Source: Opitutia bacterium UBA4506 (lineage in GTDB: Bacteria > Verrucomicrobiota > Verrucomicrobiia > Opitutales > Puniceicoccaceae). From it: 17,996 nt of DNA. The stretch covers positions 342-18,337 of the forward strand of contig DGMY01000003.1 of assembly GCA_002388665.1 (NCBI GenBank). Direction: 5' to 3'. Positions within the stretch are counted from its first letter, which is position 1, and each line of letters opens with the position of its first letter. The translations under genes were made by a program, and so were the position numbers. Of this stretch, positions 1 through 7,835 are shown piece by piece. The notes beneath the pieces are model-generated. The model made no database searches, was not told where the DNA came from, and saw nothing but the letters and a program-made list of their open reading frames with translations.

Positions 1-15
1 GTCACGCCACGGGAG

Positions 16-55
16 TGGCTTCTCGTGGCGTGCAGCTTCAGCAAACGTTCGTCTG
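16..55 (-). repeat. Partial dispersed copy of the REP-like unit
   Basis: The reverse complement of this stretch reads AGACG...GCTGAAGC..CACGCCAC and closely matches the second inverted arm found in each 154-bp repeat at 4214-4675. It lies just downstream of the yifB gene. It overlaps the right part of a 9-bp hairpin (CACGCCACG at 3-11, CGTGGCGTG at 24-32). The match suggests a dispersed intergenic family, but this was judged by eye. Confidence 0.45.
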
Positions 56-76
56 ATCGGCTCATTGGTCGAGAAC

Positions 77-107
77 GGCGCGATCTACGATACGTTTGCA
101 TCGCGCC
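77..107 (-). terminator. Hairpin downstream of yifB, possible terminator
   Basis: GGCGCGAT (77-84) and ATCGCGCC (100-107) form a perfect 8-bp stem around a 15-nt loop. It begins 22 nt after the yifB stop codon. There is no U-tract on the minus-strand side, so it would be a weak intrinsic terminator or only a structural hairpin. Confidence 0.3.
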
Positions 108-128
108 TTCTCATCTTATGTCGGCTGC

Positions 129-1670
129 TCAGTAAAACAGGTTGCGATCCAAGCTGCGGTACTGGATAGCTTCGAGGAGGTGATTGCCCTCGATGGATTC
201 GGAACCCGCCAGGTCGGCGATGGTACGCGATACTTTGAGGATGCGGTCGTAGGCGCGGGCGGAGAGCGAGAGCTCTTCCATCGCATTTTGAAGAAGGTCG
301 CCGAGATCTTTGTCCAAGTGACAGTGTTCGCGGATCTGGCGGTGGGACATACGGGCATTGGCGGTGGCCGATGTCCCGGTAAAGCGTGCCAGTTGAACCT
401 TGCGGGCGTTGACGACCCGGCCTCGAATCGTTTCGGACGTCTCGCCCTCTTTCTCGCTGCGCAGCTCATCGATCGACAGAGCGGGAGCTTCGACATGGAT
501 ATCGATTCGGTCGAGAAGAGGGCCGCTGATTTTGGAGCGGTAGCGTTGGATCTGGGCAGGTGTGCTGCGGGATTCCCTGCCTTCGGTCCCAGTGTAACCG
601 TCGGGCGTAGGATTCATCGCGGCGACGAGCATAATGGAAGAGGGCAGGGTCACTTTGCCGGCACTACGGGAGATGCTGACCTGCCCGTCTTCGAGCGGTT
701 GGCGCAGAACCTCCAGTGTCGAGCGGCGGAACTCGGGGAGCTCATCCAGGAAGAGGACCCCGTTGTGCGCGAGAGAAATCTCGCCCGGTCCCGGTATAGA
801 TCCGCCCCCGAGGAGTCCGACGTCGCTGATGGTGTGGTGGGGGGAGCGGAAGGGGCGCTCGAAAAAGGCATTGGACCCGGAGGTGCGGGTGATCCCCGCG
901 GCCGATTGGATGCGCAGGATGTCGAGGAACTCGTCGAGGGTCGGCTCTGGCATGATTGTCGGAATCCGTTTGGCGACCATCGATTTTCCGGAGCCCGGCG
1001 GGCCAATAATCAGCAGATTGTGCGAACCGGCGACGGCGATCTCAACCGCCCGCCGTAGCGCGAGCTGTCCTTTGATCTCGGAAAAATCCACTGCCTGATC
1101 CGACGGCCTGCGACGGGTGTAGGGGCTGTCCTCCGGCTTTGCGGGTTCTATGAAGATCCGTCCGTCGAGAAACGAGGCGGCTTGGTCGAGCGAGCGCACG
1201 GGATAGACAGGGATCTCAGAGACCAGCGCGGCTTCCTGCGCCGTTTGTGGTGGCAGAAGGATCCCTTTCTTCCCCTCGGCACGAGCGAGGATCGCTAGTG
1301 AGAGGCCACCCCGGATGGGGCGGGTTTCACCCGAAAGGCTCAATTCGCCAGCAATGAGATAGCGGTCTATCGTTTCGCTGTTGAGCTGGGAGGTCGCAGC
1401 GAGGATCCCGAGGGCAATGGGCAGATCGAAGCTGGGTCCTTCCTTTCGCAAATGCCCAGGTGCGAGATTGATCGTGGTGCGGGTGTCCGTACGATTGAAC
1501 CCGCTATTGCTCAGCGCGGATGAGACCCGGTCTTTCGACTCCTTGACCGCGGCATCAGGAAGGCCAACCATGACCAGATCCGGGTCGCCGGATTCGCCAG
1601 TATTGACCTCGACCTGGACGGCAACGCCATCGATTCCCGATAATGCCCCCGACTGAACTACTGCTAGCAT
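129..1670 (-). CDS. yifB: YifB/ComM-family AAA+ ATPase (Mg-chelatase-like)
   Basis: A 513-aa protein, normal length for the YifB/ComM family. ComM is a ring helicase that promotes branch migration during natural transformation; family members are cytoplasmic. From the ATG at 1670, the N-terminal Lon-protease-like domain covers about residues 1-165 (VGLPDAAVKESKDRV), Walker A GPPGSGKS is at 223-230, Walker B LFLDE near 306-310, the sensor region VAAMNP near 349-354, then KISGPLLDRIDIHVE and a C-terminal Mg-chelatase lid. A GTG two codons upstream (1676) is an alternative start. The usual cysteines after the sensor asparagine (NPCPCG, then a third Cys) are replaced by NPTPDG and Ser, so a metal site would be absent. 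It is transcribed alone, with the araC-like gene 190 bp upstream. Confidence 0.95.
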   Translation of the reverse strand: MLAVVQSGALSGIDGVAVQVEVNTGESGDPDLVMVGLPDAAVKESKDRVSSALSNSGFNRTDTRTTINLAPGHLRKEGPSFDLPIALGILAATSQLNSETIDRYLIAGELSLSGETRPIRGGLSLAILARAEGKKGILLPPQTAQEAALVSEIPVYPVRSLDQAASFLDGRIFIEPAKPEDSPYTRRRPSDQAVDFSEIKGQLALRRAVEIAVAGSHNLLIIGPPGSGKSMVAKRIPTIMPEPTLDEFLDILRIQSAAGITRTSGSNAFFERPFRSPHHTISDVGLLGGGSIPGPGEISLAHNGVLFLDELPEFRRSTLEVLRQPLEDGQVSISRSAGKVTLPSSIMLVAAMNPTPDGYTGTEGRESRSTPAQIQRYRSKISGPLLDRIDIHVEAPALSIDELRSEKEGETSETIRGRVVNARKVQLARFTGTSATANARMSHRQIREHCHLDKDLGDLLQNAMEELSLSARAYDRILKVSRTIADLAGSESIEGNHLLEAIQYRSLDRNLFY

Positions 1671-1860
1671 GATCACTAGTTAGCCCGTTATGCGAGCAGT
1701 TGTCACGCGGAAAGATTGGGACGGCTGAGAGAACGGCCGTTGTCCGGCAACGATATCCTTCGAGTCGAACCACCCGCGGAACTGGCGGGGGGCAGGGCCA
1801 ACCAAGGCTGAGATTTTCTCGCTGCCTAGCAGTTGATTGATCCGGAACAACCCGGAAACC

Positions 1861-2709
1861 TCACCCGGTCTTCGGCCGGGCACTGGACACGTGATGCGCG
1901 CGGAAATCCCGAGGGGCTAGCCCAGAGATTCTTTTGATCTGCTTGGTGAGATAATTCGCATCGCTGATTCCCGAGAGACGGGAGACTTCGGTCATGGGGA
2001 TTCGTTCCCTCTTGAGCAGATCCATCGCGTAGTGAAGTCGCCGATTCTGCAAGTACTGGGACGGTGTCATTTTGTAGGCCTTCTTGAAGGCGCGAAATAA
2101 TGTAGCCCGATGAATCTCCAACCGTTCAGCGAGCTCGTTTACGTTGAGAGCCGGATTCGTGAAATCGTTGTCGATGATCTCGCGGCATTCTACGACCCAG
2201 TTGGACGGGGTTTGGTGTCGAGTGCCGTCCCTCAGTTCGGTGGCCGCCAGTAGGAACTCATGGGCGAGGTGGGCGGCATGGCGATCGCCGGTCGTAGTTC
2301 CTTCCTCAATACGGTTCACGATTGATTGAAATAGCTCCGCAGGAAATGGGCCTGAGGAGTAAGGGCGCCGTAGCAGCCCAAATGACCGCAGCCAAGTCGG
2401 GCTGTTCTTATGATCGAAGGTAATCCAATGGTACTTCCATGGGGTCTGCCTGGGGCGCAAATCGTGAACCTCTCCCGGTAGAAGATAGCACACCTCTCCC
2501 GGTTGGAGCGTGAATCGGTGATCGGGAAGGTGGAAGTCCCCGGCCCCCGATTCGCACCAGAAAATCTCTGAAAACCATTTCGTGCGGGCTGGTTCCTTCC
2601 GATCGTTTCCCTGAAGAGTGTAGCTCCCCGCGGAGCGCACCGTCAGCGGTAGGTGGTCGGGTGGAGTGTGGTTGAGCCGGTAGACCGTAGTTTTTTGAGA
2701 GCGCAACAT
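1861..2709 (-). CDS. AraC-family transcriptional regulator
   Basis: A 282-aa protein with the usual AraC layout. A cupin-like sensor domain covers about residues 45-100 (FRLQPGE-type motif seen as TLQPGEVCYLLPGEVHDL), and a C-terminal double helix-turn-helix covers 172-273. The two recognition regions are LNVNELAERLEIHRATLFRAF and MTEVSRLSGISDANYLTKQIK, followed by the family signature GLAPRDFR. It is divergent from the GH4 gene, with only 64 bp between the two ATG starts. It therefore probably senses a sugar and controls that glycosidase and itself. The 10-bp palindrome at 2733-2742 lies in the shared control region. The ligand cannot be read from sequence. Confidence 0.93.
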   Translation of the reverse strand: MLRSQKTTVYRLNHTPPDHLPLTVRSAGSYTLQGNDRKEPARTKWFSEIFWCESGAGDFHLPDHRFTLQPGEVCYLLPGEVHDLRPRQTPWKYHWITFDHKNSPTWLRSFGLLRRPYSSGPFPAELFQSIVNRIEEGTTTGDRHAAHLAHEFLLAATELRDGTRHQTPSNWVVECREIIDNDFTNPALNVNELAERLEIHRATLFRAFKKAYKMTPSQYLQNRRLHYAMDLLKRERIPMTEVSRLSGISDANYLTKQIKRISGLAPRDFRAHHVSSARPKTG

Positions 2710-2732
2710 ATCTACTAGAAATACAACATTAG

Positions 2733-2742
2733 TTCAATTGAA
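2733..2742. promoter_or_regulatory. Palindrome in the araC-like/GH4 divergent control region
   Basis: TTCAATTGAA is a perfect 10-bp palindrome located between the two divergent start codons. The whole intergenic region is only 64 bp, so both promoters must lie in it or overlap it. AraC-family sites are usually direct repeats, so this may be a binding half-site or a chance AT-rich palindrome. Confidence 0.3.
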
Positions 2743-2773
2743 AGTGGTCTGGAAGGATGAAATAGATTATTCC

Positions 2774-4210
2774 ATGAGCAACAAAACCCTGAATAAAACC
2801 AAAATTGTTATTGTCGGTGGCGGCAGTTTGTTCTTTGGACGGCAAGCCATCTGGGCGGCCGCCAATCTCCCGGGGTTCAAGGGTTGCACCCTAAGCCTAG
2901 TCGATATCGACGCCGAGCGGTTGGATAAGCTGGTAGCCCTTGCGAAACTCGTCGCAGAGCCGACGGGTGCTACGATCGAAGCGAGTACGCAGTATCGAGA
3001 CTTGTTGCCTGGTGCTGATTTTGTCGTCCTGAGTTTCTCCCACAAGAATACCCACTACCGCCGGATCGAGTGTGAGGTCGGCGCCAAGTATGGGGTGCGC
3101 TCCTGTTCGGGGGATACCATAGGGCCGGCTGGGATTTTTCATGCGCTGCGTGAGTTTCCCAAAATCCTCGAGGTAGCTCGAGCAGTTGAGGAGATCTGTC
3201 CCGATGCCTGGGTTATCAATTATGTAAACCCGTCGGCGACGATGGGTATCGGATTGATGCGTCACACAAAGGCGAAATGTATGGCTCTGTGTGATACGCA
3301 TCATTTGCCGAGGAAGAAGCAAAGCTATCTGGATCTAATCGGGAAACCGGATACTCCCCACGGTGAATTCGATATGCGAATCGCCGGAGTAAATCACTGC
3401 ACCTGGATGCTCAAGGCCGAGGTAGGAGGTCGCGATGTGATTCCCGAGATTCGGGAAGGCTTTCGTCGCGCTGCGATTGGCGAGAAGGATGAGGGCTACT
3501 CCAAGGGTCGATTCAACAATTTCATCACGGCACAACTCTCCGATCTCTACGGAGCGGTCCCCACCTGTACAGGGCATACCAAGGAGTATGTGCCGTTCTA
3601 TCAGGGTCGCTCAGCGATTCAGGAACAGATCCCCCCGCTCTCTGTGTTTGACTGTGATGGACGCGACGAGAGAACGAACCAGATGTGGGAGGAGATTGAT
3701 GAATATATCGCCGGAATACGGACGGTCGAAGAGTTCAATCAAAGCCTGAAGTCCGATCATGCCGCCGATGTGATGCATACAATGGTCGTAGAGGATGGGA
3801 GGTCCTATTTTATCAATCGATCCAACACCGACTGTGTCGGCGGCGGGCGTCCGGTAGACAATATGCCCGACGACGCCTTTCTCGAATTGGAATGCCAACT
3901 CGACCGCAACGGACCCCGCCCGTTAAAGGTAGGCACATTCCCACTGGGACTGCGCTCCCTCCAGTATCAAATACTGGATATTCATGAATTGACGATCCAA
4001 GCGATCATGAATCACGACCGGGATCTGCTAGTACGCGCCCTGTCCTTCGACCCCCTAGTCAACTCAATCGCCACAGCAAAGCAAATGATTGACGAGCTGT
4101 TCGAGCGGGAGAAAGAGGCACTCTCCGACTGGCCTATCCCCGAAGTGAATCGAGCGGTAAACGGATCGACGTCGGCCGTTCAGGCCAAAACGAATATGCA
4201 CCTTTACTGA
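2774..4210 (+). CDS. Glycoside hydrolase family 4 (alpha-galactosidase/MelA-like)
   Basis: A 478-aa GH4-type protein. GH4 enzymes cleave alpha- or beta-glycosides by an NAD+- and Mn2+-dependent redox-elimination mechanism in the cytoplasm. Visible features are the N-terminal Rossmann motif VIVGGGSLFFG (12-22), IGPAGIFHALREFPKIL (116-132), YVNPSA (150-155), the metal-ligand cysteine in MALCDTHHLP (C173), and GVNHCTW (205-211), which carries the Asn-His pair of the family. I prefer the ATG at 2774 because it sits directly before the Rossmann strand; an in-frame TTG at 2738 would add 12 residues overlapping the control region. The substrate (alpha-galactoside, alpha-glucoside or glucuronide) is not settled. 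It is probably regulated by the divergent AraC-like gene. Confidence 0.92.
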   Translation: MSNKTLNKTKIVIVGGGSLFFGRQAIWAAANLPGFKGCTLSLVDIDAERLDKLVALAKLVAEPTGATIEASTQYRDLLPGADFVVLSFSHKNTHYRRIECEVGAKYGVRSCSGDTIGPAGIFHALREFPKILEVARAVEEICPDAWVINYVNPSATMGIGLMRHTKAKCMALCDTHHLPRKKQSYLDLIGKPDTPHGEFDMRIAGVNHCTWMLKAEVGGRDVIPEIREGFRRAAIGEKDEGYSKGRFNNFITAQLSDLYGAVPTCTGHTKEYVPFYQGRSAIQEQIPPLSVFDCDGRDERTNQMWEEIDEYIAGIRTVEEFNQSLKSDHAADVMHTMVVEDGRSYFINRSNTDCVGGGRPVDNMPDDAFLELECQLDRNGPRPLKVGTFPLGLRSLQYQILDIHELTIQAIMNHDRDLLVRALSFDPLVNSIATAKQMIDELFEREKEALSDWPIPEVNRAVNGSTSAVQAKTNMHLY

Positions 4211-4213
4211 GTC

Positions 4214-4720
4214 GGCAGTGCAGACGTAGCGCGACGCTTTAGCGAGCGTTTCGTTGGAGCGGCTGGCCTGTAGTGAATGCTGTAGGCTGAGTGGCAGGTG
4301 GAGGGAGACGCTAGCTGAAGCATCACGCCACTTGGCGACGCGCCCGAATCTTCGTCCACGTAGGAATGGCAGTGCAGACGTAGCGCGACGCTTTAGCGAG
4401 CGTTTCGTTGGAGCGGCTGGCCTGTAGTGAATGCTGTGGACTGAGTGGCAGGTAGGGGGAGACGCTAGCTGAAGCATCACGCCACTTGGCGACGCGGCCG
4501 AATCTTCCCCCACGTAGGAATGGCAGTGGAGACGTAGCGCGATGCTTTAGCGAGCGTTTCGTTGGAGCGGCTGGTCTGTGGTGAAAACTGTAGACTGAGT
4601 GGCAGGTGGAGGGAGACGCTAGCTGAAGCATCACGCCACTTGGCGACGCGCCCGAATCTTCGTCCACGAAAGAATGGCGGTGCAGACGTAGCGCGACGCT
4701 TTAGCTAGCGTTGCGTTGGA
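4214..4720. repeat. 154-bp tandem repeat, three copies plus a partial fourth, with REP-like inverted arms
   Basis: Copies begin at 4214, 4368, 4522 and 4676, exactly 154 bp apart; the fourth diverges after about 45 bp. Copies differ at only a few positions each. Within each copy a 25-nt arm (4229-4253 in copy 1) is matched in inverted orientation by 4304-4328, 19 of 25 positions, sharing GCTTYAGCKAGCGTYTC. This is the arrangement of paired REP/BIME elements. The array starts 3 nt after the GH4 stop. Open frames across it are not conserved between copies because 154 is not a multiple of three, so it is taken as non-coding. The 4721-4808 remainder shows nothing recognisable. Confidence 0.9.
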
Positions 4721-4808
4721 GCGGTTCGCTGGAAAGCTCATCCGAGCGTTCCGCAGAGAGGCAGTCTGCCATTGACTTGGTCATCCCCCCAACCACCCCT
4801 CCTGCCAG

Positions 4809-5717
4809 CTATGGCATTGATTTGAGCTGGATCAGGATCACTCCGGCCAGGAGGGCGACGATGCAAATTGCCTTGGGGCGAAAGTTCTTTTCTTTGTGCA
4901 GCAAAATGCCGCCGAGAAAGGGAATGACTACCGCTGCGCGCCGGATGGGGGAGATGACTGAGATCAATGCTCCCTCTTGGCTGATGGCCGTGAAGTAGAG
5001 GAAATCGGCCGCGAGTAGGAGAATGCCGATCATCGGGATCGACCACCTCCAGAAGAACTCGCCGGTTTGCCAAACTCCTTTGCGCCAGAGAACCATGAAA
5101 GGGAGCATCACTACGATCAGGTACACGGAGAACCAGGCCTGGACCGAGGCGGGGCGGATCGCTGCCTCTTGCAGGAGGTACTTGTCGTAGATCGAGCTGA
5201 CCGCGCCGAGTAGGGTGGCTGCTACCATAAAGAGTACCCACTTGTTCCGGTGGAACTCGATGGACTCCAATTTCCCGACGAGTGAAAAGGCGTAGAATGC
5301 AGAGAGCACGATGCCGATACCGACCCACTGCCAGGCACTGGGACTTTCTCCCATAAAGGTGACCGCCAGCAGTATCGTCCAAAGGGGGCTAGTGGAGCGT
5401 ATAGGGGCTGCGATCGATAGGGGTAGATGCTTGAGAGAGAAGTATCCAAAGATCCATGAAAAGGCGACGAGGCAGGATTTGAGGAAGAGTAGGCCGTGCT
5501 GGTGGGGAGAGAGCGAATCGACGAGGAAGTCTTTTGCGGGATAGGACCCGGGCGAAATGGCCGACCATGCGATGAAGGGGATCCAAACCAAGCCACTGGT
5601 CAGTATTCCGAAAAACAGCACCGGAAGGACGGCGTTCTCCCGGAGGGCGTTCTTCTTGGCCAGATCGTAGAATCCAAGAATGACCGCGGAGAGTATGCTC
5701 AGTACGATCCAGGACAT
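4809..5717 (-). CDS. EamA/DMT-superfamily membrane transporter
   Basis: A 302-aa, very hydrophobic protein with about ten predicted membrane spans in two halves, as in the EamA (drug/metabolite transporter) superfamily. The N-terminus is SWIVLSILSAVILGFYDLAKK, the first half ends with APIRSTSPLWTILLAVTFMGE, and the second ends with SPIRRAAVVIPFLGGILLHKE. These two internally similar stretches, each a loop plus helix ending in E or KE, are the duplicated EamA signature. It acts in the inner membrane; the substrate cannot be predicted. It is a single gene between the 154-bp repeat and the esterase gene. The ATG at 5717 precedes the first helix directly. Confidence 0.9.
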   Translation of the reverse strand: MSWIVLSILSAVILGFYDLAKKNALRENAVLPVLFFGILTSGLVWIPFIAWSAISPGSYPAKDFLVDSLSPHQHGLLFLKSCLVAFSWIFGYFSLKHLPLSIAAPIRSTSPLWTILLAVTFMGESPSAWQWVGIGIVLSAFYAFSLVGKLESIEFHRNKWVLFMVAATLLGAVSSIYDKYLLQEAAIRPASVQAWFSVYLIVVMLPFMVLWRKGVWQTGEFFWRWSIPMIGILLLAADFLYFTAISQEGALISVISPIRRAAVVIPFLGGILLHKEKNFRPKAICIVALLAGVILIQLKSMP

Positions 5718-5761
5718 TTAGGAAAACGTGGAAAGTGCCGCCTCCACCCCGCGGATATGTC

Positions 5762-5805
5762 CGACCGACGGTACCGCGCGCAATGAGCGGTACCTCCTTC
5801 CGGTC
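5762..5805. other. Imperfect intergenic hairpin between the esterase and transporter genes
   Basis: GGTACCGC (5770-5777) pairs perfectly with GCGGTACC (5787-5794), and the flanks CGACCG (5762-5767) and CGGTCG (5800-5805) can extend the stem across a bulge. It lies about 110 nt beyond the stop of the minus-strand esterase gene and upstream of the transporter gene. No U-tract follows, so a terminator is uncertain. Confidence 0.4.
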
Positions 5806-5915
5806 GCCGAAATTGGATTGAGAGGAAAAGGTGTCACCGATTTTTGAATACGGTAGGATGGGACTCGCCGATTCAAAGATTCCTCTACCAGTGATCGAGT
5901 CGGGACCAGTCGAAC

Positions 5916-6938
5916 CTAGCCCTTGACGAGTGTTTTGAGTCGCTCGGAGAGGTTCTGGGCCATTTGAGCCTGACCGCTGCAGCTTGGGTGAATCAAATCC
6001 GCACCAAGGAGAGTGAAATCGGTCAAGATCTCGGTGCCTTCGATCAGGTGTAGGTCGGGGTCGTTGGCGTCGGCCACCAGTTTGCGAAGCGCGTTGTCGA
6101 ACTCGATTTGGCGGGTGTAGAAGGGGTTCTCGCGGCTTCGGCCGTAGTGCTGGCTATTGGTGAATGAGGTAATCAGCGCCAGCGGTGTATCAGGATTGGC
6201 CGCACGAACGGTCTCGATCAGGTAGGCCGCCCGTTCGGTAAAGGTCTCTTTAACGTAGAGACTTCGCATGTTTACTCCCAGCTCGGCGGTGATGATATCT
6301 ACCTTGGTCGAGGCGGCCAGTTCGGCGAGGTATTCTGCGGCAGAGGCTTCCGCATGGCAGGCTCCGGAGAGGCCTTTGCCGTAGACTTCCCAGTGAAGGA
6401 GCCTCGCTGCGTGGTAGGGATAGCCGTCGAGGGAGGAGTGGGTGATCGACGAACCGTAGGCCAGCCATTTGATCGAAGGTGTCTCCTCGGCATGAGGGGG
6501 GCGGATCTCCGCGCCGTAGGTTTCGATCCGGTGAAAAATGTAGCTTCCACGGCCAAAGACGACGCGCCAGACATTGGAGGAAAACGGTCCCGATTCGAGG
6601 ATCTCGGGTTCGGGGGTGTTGAAGCCGCTCGGGTTCTCCATGAGGATGCTGGTGGGCGTTCCTTGGTCGAGTCGGCGTCGCATGATCTCAAAGGGGCCGC
6701 GGTAAATGGCGACTTCATCGCAGGCGCTCTCACTACTCAGGGTGATCCGAATTGCTGGGCCCGGGCAGACGAAACGGATTTCCGCCCCGCACGAATCCAT
6801 CGAGATCATCCGTCCACGATCATTGAGTCGGTGCCGCACCGGCTCGGGGAAGCGGGCAACGTGCCAGGTGCCGTTTTGCCGTGCCTCCGGTAGGGCGTTG
6901 TGGAACTGGAGCGAACTCAAGGGAATGTCTGTGGGCAT
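5916..6938 (-). CDS. SGNH/GDSL hydrolase, carbohydrate-esterase-like
   Basis: A 340-aa two-domain protein. Residues about 20-145 look like a beta-rich accessory domain (FPEPVRHRLNDRGRM...GAEIRF), as seen in front of the catalytic domain in CE2-type deacetylases. The SGNH domain begins at about 157: the nucleophile block is WLAYGSSITHS (Ser164 in the GDS position), block III is ELGVNM (Asn223), and the Asp-His pair is DLIHPS (D314, H317). Such enzymes remove acetyl or similar ester groups from sugars. No signal peptide is seen, so it is probably cytoplasmic. The frame stays open 82 codons upstream to 7184, but that extension is not family-like. The ATG at 6938 has an AAGAAAG stretch upstream and starts before the conserved region. 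Confidence 0.85.
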   Translation of the reverse strand: MPTDIPLSSLQFHNALPEARQNGTWHVARFPEPVRHRLNDRGRMISMDSCGAEIRFVCPGPAIRITLSSESACDEVAIYRGPFEIMRRRLDQGTPTSILMENPSGFNTPEPEILESGPFSSNVWRVVFGRGSYIFHRIETYGAEIRPPHAEETPSIKWLAYGSSITHSSLDGYPYHAARLLHWEVYGKGLSGACHAEASAAEYLAELAASTKVDIITAELGVNMRSLYVKETFTERAAYLIETVRAANPDTPLALITSFTNSQHYGRSRENPFYTRQIEFDNALRKLVADANDPDLHLIEGTEILTDFTLLGADLIHPSCSGQAQMAQNLSERLKTLVKG

Positions 6939-7333
6939 TTTTTTGATCTTTCTTGCGACGAGCTCCCCTGCTCGGAGTTTACATTCGGACAGAGGTCTTC
7001 TCGACGCTTTTAGCGAAGGGATGGATTCAGTGAATAAACGTCTAGTCTCTCCCGTGAGGGTTTCGATGGCGATCCATTTTTGCTCATTTTTCGACACGGT
7101 ACAACGCGATCTCGGTGCCCCCCATCGAGTATCTGGATGGGGCAACGGGATCGTACCGCTGCAGATTCGGCCCTTCGCAAGCATGGACGGGCCAGTGGCG
7201 ATTCATCCAGACCATTTCGGGTGCGGGCGCTCATCGGTGGTCGGGACTCACCTAAGGTGGCGTGGTCCGGGACGAAGAAAGCCACCTTCTTGCGAAGATG
7301 GCTTTCTTTTAAAAAACGAAAGTATCGTTGGAC
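6939..7333. other. 395-bp intergenic region without a recognised gene
   Basis: This holds the upstream region of the esterase gene and a strong hairpin at 7277-7306 (listed separately). Open frames on both strands are short or are extensions of neighbouring frames and show no recognised domain. I see no clear promoter, RNA gene or repeat. Confidence 0.5.
7277..7310 (-). terminator. Hairpin terminator of the transketolase-DUF5069 unit
   Basis: GAAAGCCACCTTC (7277-7289) and GAAGATGGCTTTC (7294-7306) form a 13-bp stem with one mismatch around the loop TTGC. It lies about 28 nt past the DUF5069 stop. A run of T (7307-7310) follows on the plus strand and A-rich sequence precedes on the minus strand, so it could act in both directions, with the minus-strand genes the obvious users. 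Confidence 0.65.
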
Positions 7334-7819
7334 TTAGGATGTCACGGGAGCGTTCGCCGGATCGTACCCTGGAATCTTGCCCTCATCTACGTCGATCATA
7401 TCGGCGAAGGAGAGGAGGTCGGTGCGGTCGCCGAGTCCCATGCTGGCCTTTACCTCTTCGAGTCGTTCACGGCCCATCTCGCTCATTCCCATCTGAGTGA
7501 CCTTGCGGTTCCATACATGAACTTTCAGGTCGTCTGGGAAAATCTCGCGCAAGCGCTGATCCCGCTCCTCGTCCGATTGACTGCTTTCCACGATCTCCAC
7601 CACCTGCTCGGGTTCGATCCCCAAATGCAGGCAGAGGAATCCGTCGAATCCTTTGCGGAAGTTCCGCTGGTAGGATTTTGGGAGTTCGCCGTCGAGATGC
7701 TTGCGGATTTTCGCAAGAAAACGAGGCAGGTGAAGCAGACCGCAAGAATGCGGCAGATACGGCGAGGGTAGGTCCCGCAGGATTTCTCCTGTGGGACCAA
7801 GAGGTGTCGATTCGCTCAT
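7334..7819 (-). CDS. DUF5069 domain-containing protein
   Basis: A 161-aa cytoplasmic protein recognised as DUF5069 from its N-terminal part: LRDLPSPYLPHSCGLLHLPRFLAKIRKHLDGELP, then NFRKGFDGFLCLHLGIE and a later helical segment. The domain covers most of the protein, and no catalytic motif can be named. It starts 16 nt after the transketolase stop on the same strand, so the two are almost certainly co-transcribed and probably translationally linked. Function is unknown; the pairing suggests a link to central sugar metabolism, which is only an inference. Confidence 0.82.
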   Translation of the reverse strand: MSESTPLGPTGEILRDLPSPYLPHSCGLLHLPRFLAKIRKHLDGELPKSYQRNFRKGFDGFLCLHLGIEPEQVVEIVESSQSDEERDQRLREIFPDDLKVHVWNRKVTQMGMSEMGRERLEEVKASMGLGDRTDLLSFADMIDVDEGKIPGYDPANAPVTS

Positions 7820-7835
7820 GGGTGAACGGCCTGGA

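Noticed and set aside
96..1058. A long plus-strand open frame opposite yifB
   Set aside because: It is antisense to a clear AAA+ gene and has no recognisable domain; a GC-rich shadow frame.
2738..2773. TTG start for the GH4 gene
   Set aside because: The extra 12 residues are not part of the Rossmann fold and the codon sits in the palindrome of the control region; the ATG at 2774 is simpler.
4064..4667. Minus-strand open frames across the 154-bp repeats that resemble one another
   Set aside because: They arise from the tandem repeat, whose 154-bp period shifts the frame, and one overlaps the GH4 gene end. No protein-like conservation.
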